From positions 1-11,331 of the forward strand of contig RXOD01006084.1 of the NCBI GenBank assembly GCA_005223375.1: a stretch of 11,331 bases of DNA, read 5' to 3'. This stretch comes from Amoebophrya sp. AT5.2 (Eukaryota; Sar; Dinophyceae; Syndiniales; Amoebophryaceae). This document shows positions 8,404 to 11,331 of this stretch, in pieces. Both the position numbers and the translations under genes were made by a program. Below the pieces are notes generated by a model. It was not told where the DNA came from. It saw only the letters and a list, made by a program, of their open reading frames with translations, and did not search any database. The number at the start of each line of letters is the position of its first letter. Position 1 is the first letter of the stretch.

Positions 8404-8919
8404 CGCTTTCATGCGCATTTATCAAACGGCCGTGTGCGTAGAACTAAATTTTGCAAATGACTGGCCTTCGTGCCTTACGCTAGTTGGCCTTCGTGCCTCC
8501 CCCTTATCGAGCCTTCGCGCTCACGCCAAAAAAATAATGAATACTTATGTACAGACAAAGCGTCACGACCAGAAAGTGTACGTATGAAAAAGAACTCAAC
8601 CTCATCCACACGACGCAACAAGAAACTATAAGGTGGGCTTTCAGAAGGTTTTGGAAAGAAAAAGTACACCATTCCCCATGAAGATCGAACGAGCGGATAT
8701 TGTTGAATCGAACTCGAAGTATATATTAATTTCGATTTCGAGTAAAAAGACATCGACGTATCGAACTTCGAGAAGCAAGCACAAGCTCAAAGTACTTAGT
8801 ATTATCGAAAGAGTTGTCCTCGTCGTATCAAACTTCGCGAAACCAGCACCATGCATGTCATTTCCTTACCGCCGCGCGCCGTCTAGTACTCGCTTTCATG
8901 CGTATTCGGCCTTCGTGCC
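8404..8919 (+). repeat. Dispersed short repeats: GGCCTTCGTGCC (x3) and CGCTTTCATGCGYATT (x2)
   Basis: GGCCTTCGTGCC occurs exactly at 8463-8474, 8486-8497 and 8908-8919, with a decayed form AGCCTTCGCGC at 8510-8520. CGCTTTCATGCG followed by CATT or TATT lies at 8404-8419 and 8891-8906, in both cases upstream of a 12-mer copy. The shared order suggests two diverged copies of one larger repeat. No protein-coding or transposase signal is associated. Confidence 0.6.
8754..8849 (+). repeat. Diverged 29-base direct repeat
   Basis: Bases 8754-8782 and 8821-8849 align without gaps with 24 of 29 identities (shared core CGTATC-AACTTCG-GAA). The period is 67 bases. A shorter related stretch, AATCGAACTCGAAGTAT, lies just upstream around 8706-8722, so this may be an old degenerate tandem array. 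Confidence 0.5.
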
Positions 8920-8962
8920 ATTACTCCAGTGACATGCCTGCTAGGATGTCCACTGCGCGAAC

Positions 8963-9947
8963 ATGCAGGAAGCCTGCGATGACGTCTCGGACGACGTGGA
9001 TAAGTGCGTGAAACCCAAAACGAGGAACCAGAAGGGACAGCGCTGCAAAAAGGACAAAGACGACAAGCACAAGTGCAAGGACCGGGAGGACGATGACGAT
9101 ACCGAAACCGATAGCGACGGTGGCGGCGGGGGCGGGGGAAGCCATCATGGCGGGGGAAGCCATCATGGCGGGGAAAGCCATCATGGCGGGGGAAGCCATC
9201 ATGACGATCCGAAAAAGAGGGTGTCGGACTTGCTCGACAAGTGCAAGGGGTACGACAACCAGGAAGACTGCGACGCGCAAAAGGAATGCATGTTCGTGGT
9301 AAGAAGTCGATACAACAGATACATCACCGATTCTCTGCATTGTTGTACGTTGTTTTCAATTCTTCTGTGTATCAGGAGCTGAGTCGAATGTGCAGCCACA
9401 TGATCAATCGGAACTCACAGCGACGGGAGCTCCGATCGATCGCGGAGTCGATTGGAGCTGTAGGAATGGCATGCGAAGGCTAGTGCCATTTTTTAATCCT
9501 TCGCACCGTAACTCTAAAAACTGTAGACCACGGAAGGGTCGTTAGCATCGAGCCATCGATGATCGTTGATGTATCGGAAATTAATATATCAGTCGAAAAA
9601 ACAAGTATAAGTATCTCCATACCACATCATCTATTCAACCGGAACTACAGGAGCCGAAAGACAAATCAAAGACCTGGTCCTGGCTCAGCCATCATATTGT
9701 TCTCGTCATCGTCATCGTCTTCGGGGGCTTGCTGGTCGTGGGCGGGATTGCGGCTTGTGTCTGCTGCTTCTGCTGCCGCAAGACGGGAGGGGGTGGGGGC
9801 AGGGGCAAGTCCACGACCAAGGTGGCATCGGCCCACATGGGACATGGGGGAGGCGTCAGAAGTGACGCCGCCGCGCCGGCGGGGGGAGGCGGAGGGAACG
9901 ATGCTCCCCAGACCGGTGGAGACGACGAAGACGAGGACGAGGAATAG
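8963..9947 (+). CDS. Predicted Cys/His/Gly-rich single-pass membrane protein (3-exon model)
   Basis: Model: exons 8963-9298, 9376-9459 and 9651-9947 (TAG 9945-9947), both introns in phase 0, 238 residues. Residues 1-59 are charged with Cys 5, 15, 28 and 38, then an acidic run and poly-Gly. Residues 60-83 are four SHH repeats. Residues 94-118 have Cys spaced x8-x5-x8, loosely like a small disulfide module such as PSI. Residues 156-180 are a strong membrane segment (IVLVIVIVFGGLLVVGG...). CVCCFCC (176-182) then precedes a basic, Gly-rich tail ending in DDEDEDEE. An external Cys-rich part with a cytosolic tail is inferred. ATG 8963 is the first in-frame Met after TAG 8942-8944, but that TAG could be a splice acceptor (GCTAG/GAT), so an upstream exon with a signal peptide may exist. 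Skipping the middle exon also keeps the frame. Family not recognised. Confidence 0.5.
9140..9211 (+). repeat. In-frame 18-base minisatellite encoding SHHGGG repeats
   Basis: Four tandem 18-base units begin at 9140, 9158, 9176 and 9194, built on AGCCATCATGGCGGGGGA. The third codon set varies (GGA/GAA) and the last unit diverges to end in Asp-Asp-Pro. They encode Ser-His-His-Gly-Gly-(Gly/Glu), preceded by seven Gly codons. The unit length is a multiple of three, so copy-number change would keep the frame. Paired His residues could bind metal; this is inference. Confidence 0.85.
9299..9375 (+). other. Predicted intron 1 (GT-AG, 77 bases)
   Basis: The donor is GTAAGAAG, close to the eukaryotic consensus. 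It lies immediately after the Cys-rich coding stretch, whose frame then loses recognisable character before a stop. The acceptor is TTCTTCTGTGTATCAG, preceded by a pyrimidine-rich tract. Removing it joins codon GTG to GAG in phase 0 and continues the open frame. Confidence 0.6.
9460..9650 (+). other. Predicted intron 2 (GT-AG, 191 bases) with interleaved inverted repeats
   Basis: The donor GTAGGAAT is weaker than that of intron 1. The acceptor is GGAACTACAG followed by GAG, as at intron 1. Excision joins two frames in phase 0 and leads straight into the membrane segment, which otherwise lacks an ATG-initiated frame: the upstream stop TAA is at 9582-9584 and no ATG lies between it and the hydrophobic core. 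An alternative is one 352-base intron, 9299-9650, that skips the middle exon. Confidence 0.45.
9465..9505 (+). repeat. Interleaved inverted repeats (pseudoknot-like) in intron 2
   Basis: AATGGCA (9465-9471) pairs perfectly with TGCCATT (9484-9490). TGCGAAGG (9472-9479), inside that loop, pairs perfectly with CCTTCGCA (9498-9505) outside it. The two stems interleave as in an H-type pseudoknot, or act as alternative hairpins. The zero-base gap between the two 5' strands would strain a true pseudoknot. Confidence 0.6.
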
Positions 9948-9958
9948 GCGACGGGGAA

Positions 9959-9964
9959 AATAAA
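9959..9964 (+). promoter_or_regulatory. Possible poly(A) signal AATAAA
   Basis: An exact AATAAA lies 12 bases after the TAG of the membrane-protein gene and on its strand. Its closeness would give a very short 3' UTR. Whether this organism uses AATAAA is unknown, so the call is weak. Confidence 0.35.
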
Positions 9965-10687
9965 GTTGCAAGAGGGGGGGGCACAGAAGTGCGCGCGCGA
10001 CGGCGGGGCGATGGCGGAGCAGGAGTCGGCGCCGGGAAATCCCAGCAGGAGAAGAATCATTCCGTTCCGGCCAATAAGCTGTTGCGTTCCATTATATCGG
10101 CTGTAGAGAATTGAATTGGCATGGACCATCCGATTTCGAATTTCAGTCACGCGATCGATATTGAAGAGCTGAACACCTTAGTTTCTGACTTCAAAAATTA
10201 AACGTGCTCCCGGCCCCTGATTGCTTTCCTCTCACTACCAGGATACATAGTACAACAACAAAAAACATCCCCACTATTTTCATTGTTGTCATTCCATGTT
10301 CATTCAAAGCGCACCCCTGTGGAGGAAATTTTTGTGAGTTGTATGGTAAATTTATGCGGACTAGTAGTACAATAGAAGTGTCGACTCGTTGCATCTCTCA
10401 CCCACGATGTGACTGCATGATCCCTCAACAACGATCTGCCTACCGCTCAACGACAACAGAGTATTTTTTTTCATTTCCTGCCCTGTCTCCCTATCACGAT
10501 GTCACGATTCGAAGCGAACAATTCCAGCAATGCAATCATACATTTTTGCACCAAAGAAACTTTCACTTTTTGACTTTGATTGCGGCGCTCATTTTTTACC
10601 AGCTAGGAGGTCTATTTACTACCAAAACCAGTCCCAGTTTGTTTAGCACAGGCAACTCCGGGAGGTGCATCATCTGCCGCGGGTTAC

Positions 10688-10788
10688 TAATAGTTATTAA
10701 TCGTTACTGTGAAGAACCATGTCACTGCTACGGTTCTCGTAGTTTGTGGAGTCTCTCTCTCTCTCTCTCTCTTAGTAATAGTTATTAA
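10688..10788. repeat. 13-base direct repeat flanking a 75-base segment with a small hairpin and TC tract
   Basis: TAATAGTTATTAA occurs exactly at 10688-10700 and 10776-10788. The enclosed 75 bases contain AGAACC (10713-10718) and its complement GGTTCT (10732-10737), and the TC microsatellite. The repeat could be a target-site duplication around a tiny insertion, or chance in AT-rich sequence. Confidence 0.45.
10752..10772 (+). repeat. (TC)n microsatellite
   Basis: An uninterrupted TC run of 21 bases (ten and a half units). Confidence 0.95.
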
Positions 10789-10871
10789 ATACTTACTTCT
10801 GCTTCTGCAACAAGACCTCCCCGAGCCCGACCGATATACTCTGAAGGTATGACGGAATTGATATTGAACGC

Positions 10872-10917
10872 ACCCCCCTTTATCATGCATCAGCAGCAGT
10901 ACCCCCCTTTATGCATC
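10872..10917 (+). repeat. Tandem repeat ACCCCCCTTTAT(CA)TGCATC, two copies
   Basis: The copy at 10872-10891 carries an extra CA relative to the copy at 10901-10917. They are separated by AGCAGCAGT, with a 29-base period. No function is evident. Confidence 0.7.
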
Positions 10918-11331
10918 GGCTGTGCAATTCTTCGCGCGGCGTCGGTCCGAATATGGATATGGAGGCGGAAATTTTAACGGTCGGCGTCGAGACACCATGC
11001 ATAAAAAGTGATAGTGATGCGTCCCCAATTTTGGATCATAAGGAAGCGTGCGTGCTTTGCTTCCCGGAGAACCCACTGCCGACGTCGCTCCTTCTGTTAT
11101 CCTTCCCTGACTCATGTATCAGCTCCTGTGAACTGCTTTTCTAGTCTCGCTTTCCGTCAAGCTCGACGATCGTTTGTTTCCGTCGAGAAGTACCATGTTT
11201 CTGCCTGTCGTCTTCATCCGACAATGGGCGAGATGCCGTGGTTGCTGTACCCTATGGTTTCCGTCCCGATTCTTGTGGTATCTGTTTTTCCGTGTCGGTG
11301 AATGATCTGCAGAAGCGGCACCAGCGTAGCT

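Larger units (their letters stand above)
8386..8944. other. Non-coding spacer with short dispersed repeats
   Basis: No coding region can be supported here; frames are short and start away from ATG or lack domain features. The base composition is visibly more AT-rich than the retroelement frame. The spacer contains three copies of GGCCTTCGTGCC (8463, 8486, 8908), two copies of CGCTTTCATGCG(C/T)ATT (8404, 8891) and a diverged 29-base direct repeat (8754 and 8821). The right end may hold an unseen first exon or promoter of the downstream gene, because that gene lacks a recognisable N-terminal signal. Confidence 0.5.
9948..11331. other. AT-richer spacer, no supportable gene
   Basis: I find no reading frame with ATG start, domain features and coding-like composition. 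The longest frame (10204-10788) starts at GTG and runs through a TC microsatellite. Frames at 10911-11144 and 11008-11301 are short and unremarkable. The short run beginning at ATG 11224 is hydrophobic but only about 26 codons. The region contains a possible poly(A) signal, a TC tract and two small direct repeats. A first exon of a gene lying to the right cannot be excluded. Confidence 0.5.

Noticed and set aside
9119..9211. Tandem units considered as a CRISPR-like array
   Set aside because: The units are contiguous 18-mers with no spacers and are in frame within a coding exon.
8921..9340. Reverse-strand 139-residue frame with hydrophobic runs and AMMASPAMM repeats
   Set aside because: It is the complement of the SHHGGG minisatellite and Asp/Lys-rich exon. 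Hydrophobicity arises from complementing acidic codons, and the spliced plus-strand model explains the region better.
9559..9963. 134-residue frame overlapping exon 3
   Set aside because: It is a different frame from the membrane segment, starts inside the predicted intron, and is Arg/Gly-rich without a domain.
10204..10788. 194-residue frame in the right spacer
   Set aside because: It starts at GTG, has no domain, and ends by running through the TC microsatellite as a Ser-Leu repeat. This is a chance frame.
11224..11301. Short hydrophobic frame beginning at ATG
   Set aside because: It is only about 26 codons, with no regulatory context or homology visible.

Overview
The window looks like nuclear DNA of a microbial eukaryote. 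It has GT-AG introns, a long LINE-type (non-LTR) retroelement reading frame, and AT-richer spacers with microsatellites and short dispersed repeats. There is no bacterial operon structure and no ribosome binding sites. The lineage cannot be fixed from the sequence alone. A protist such as an alveolate or dinoflagellate relative is plausible, but that is a guess.

Layout: (1) Bases 1-8090 are one uninterrupted plus-strand reading frame, open from the left edge to TGA at 8088-8090 (2,695 codons in the window, start not included). It has the order of a non-LTR retrotransposon polyprotein: a long basic/acidic N-terminal half with several segments that look like small beta-alpha-beta-beta-alpha-beta RNA-binding folds, then an AP-like endonuclease (about 4041-4950), then a reverse transcriptase (about 5690-7000), then about 360 unassigned residues. 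All expected endonuclease catalytic residues and the reverse transcriptase Asp residues are present. The element may therefore be intact, although its 5' end is outside the window. (2) Bases 8091 to about 8385 are its probable 3' UTR, ending in an A-rich stretch. (3) Bases 8386-8944 are a non-coding spacer with short dispersed repeats. (4) Bases about 8945-9947 hold a probable spliced gene. The model has three exons, both introns in phase 0, and encodes a Cys/His/Gly-rich single-pass membrane protein with an acidic tail. (5) Bases 9948-11331 are a spacer with an AATAAA, a TC microsatellite and small direct repeats, with no gene I can support.

The retroelement and the membrane-protein gene have no visible functional link. 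The most unusual features are the size and N-terminal architecture of the retroelement protein, the large insertion between reverse transcriptase motifs B and C, and interleaved inverted repeats in the second intron that belong to the same short-repeat family as the upstream spacer.
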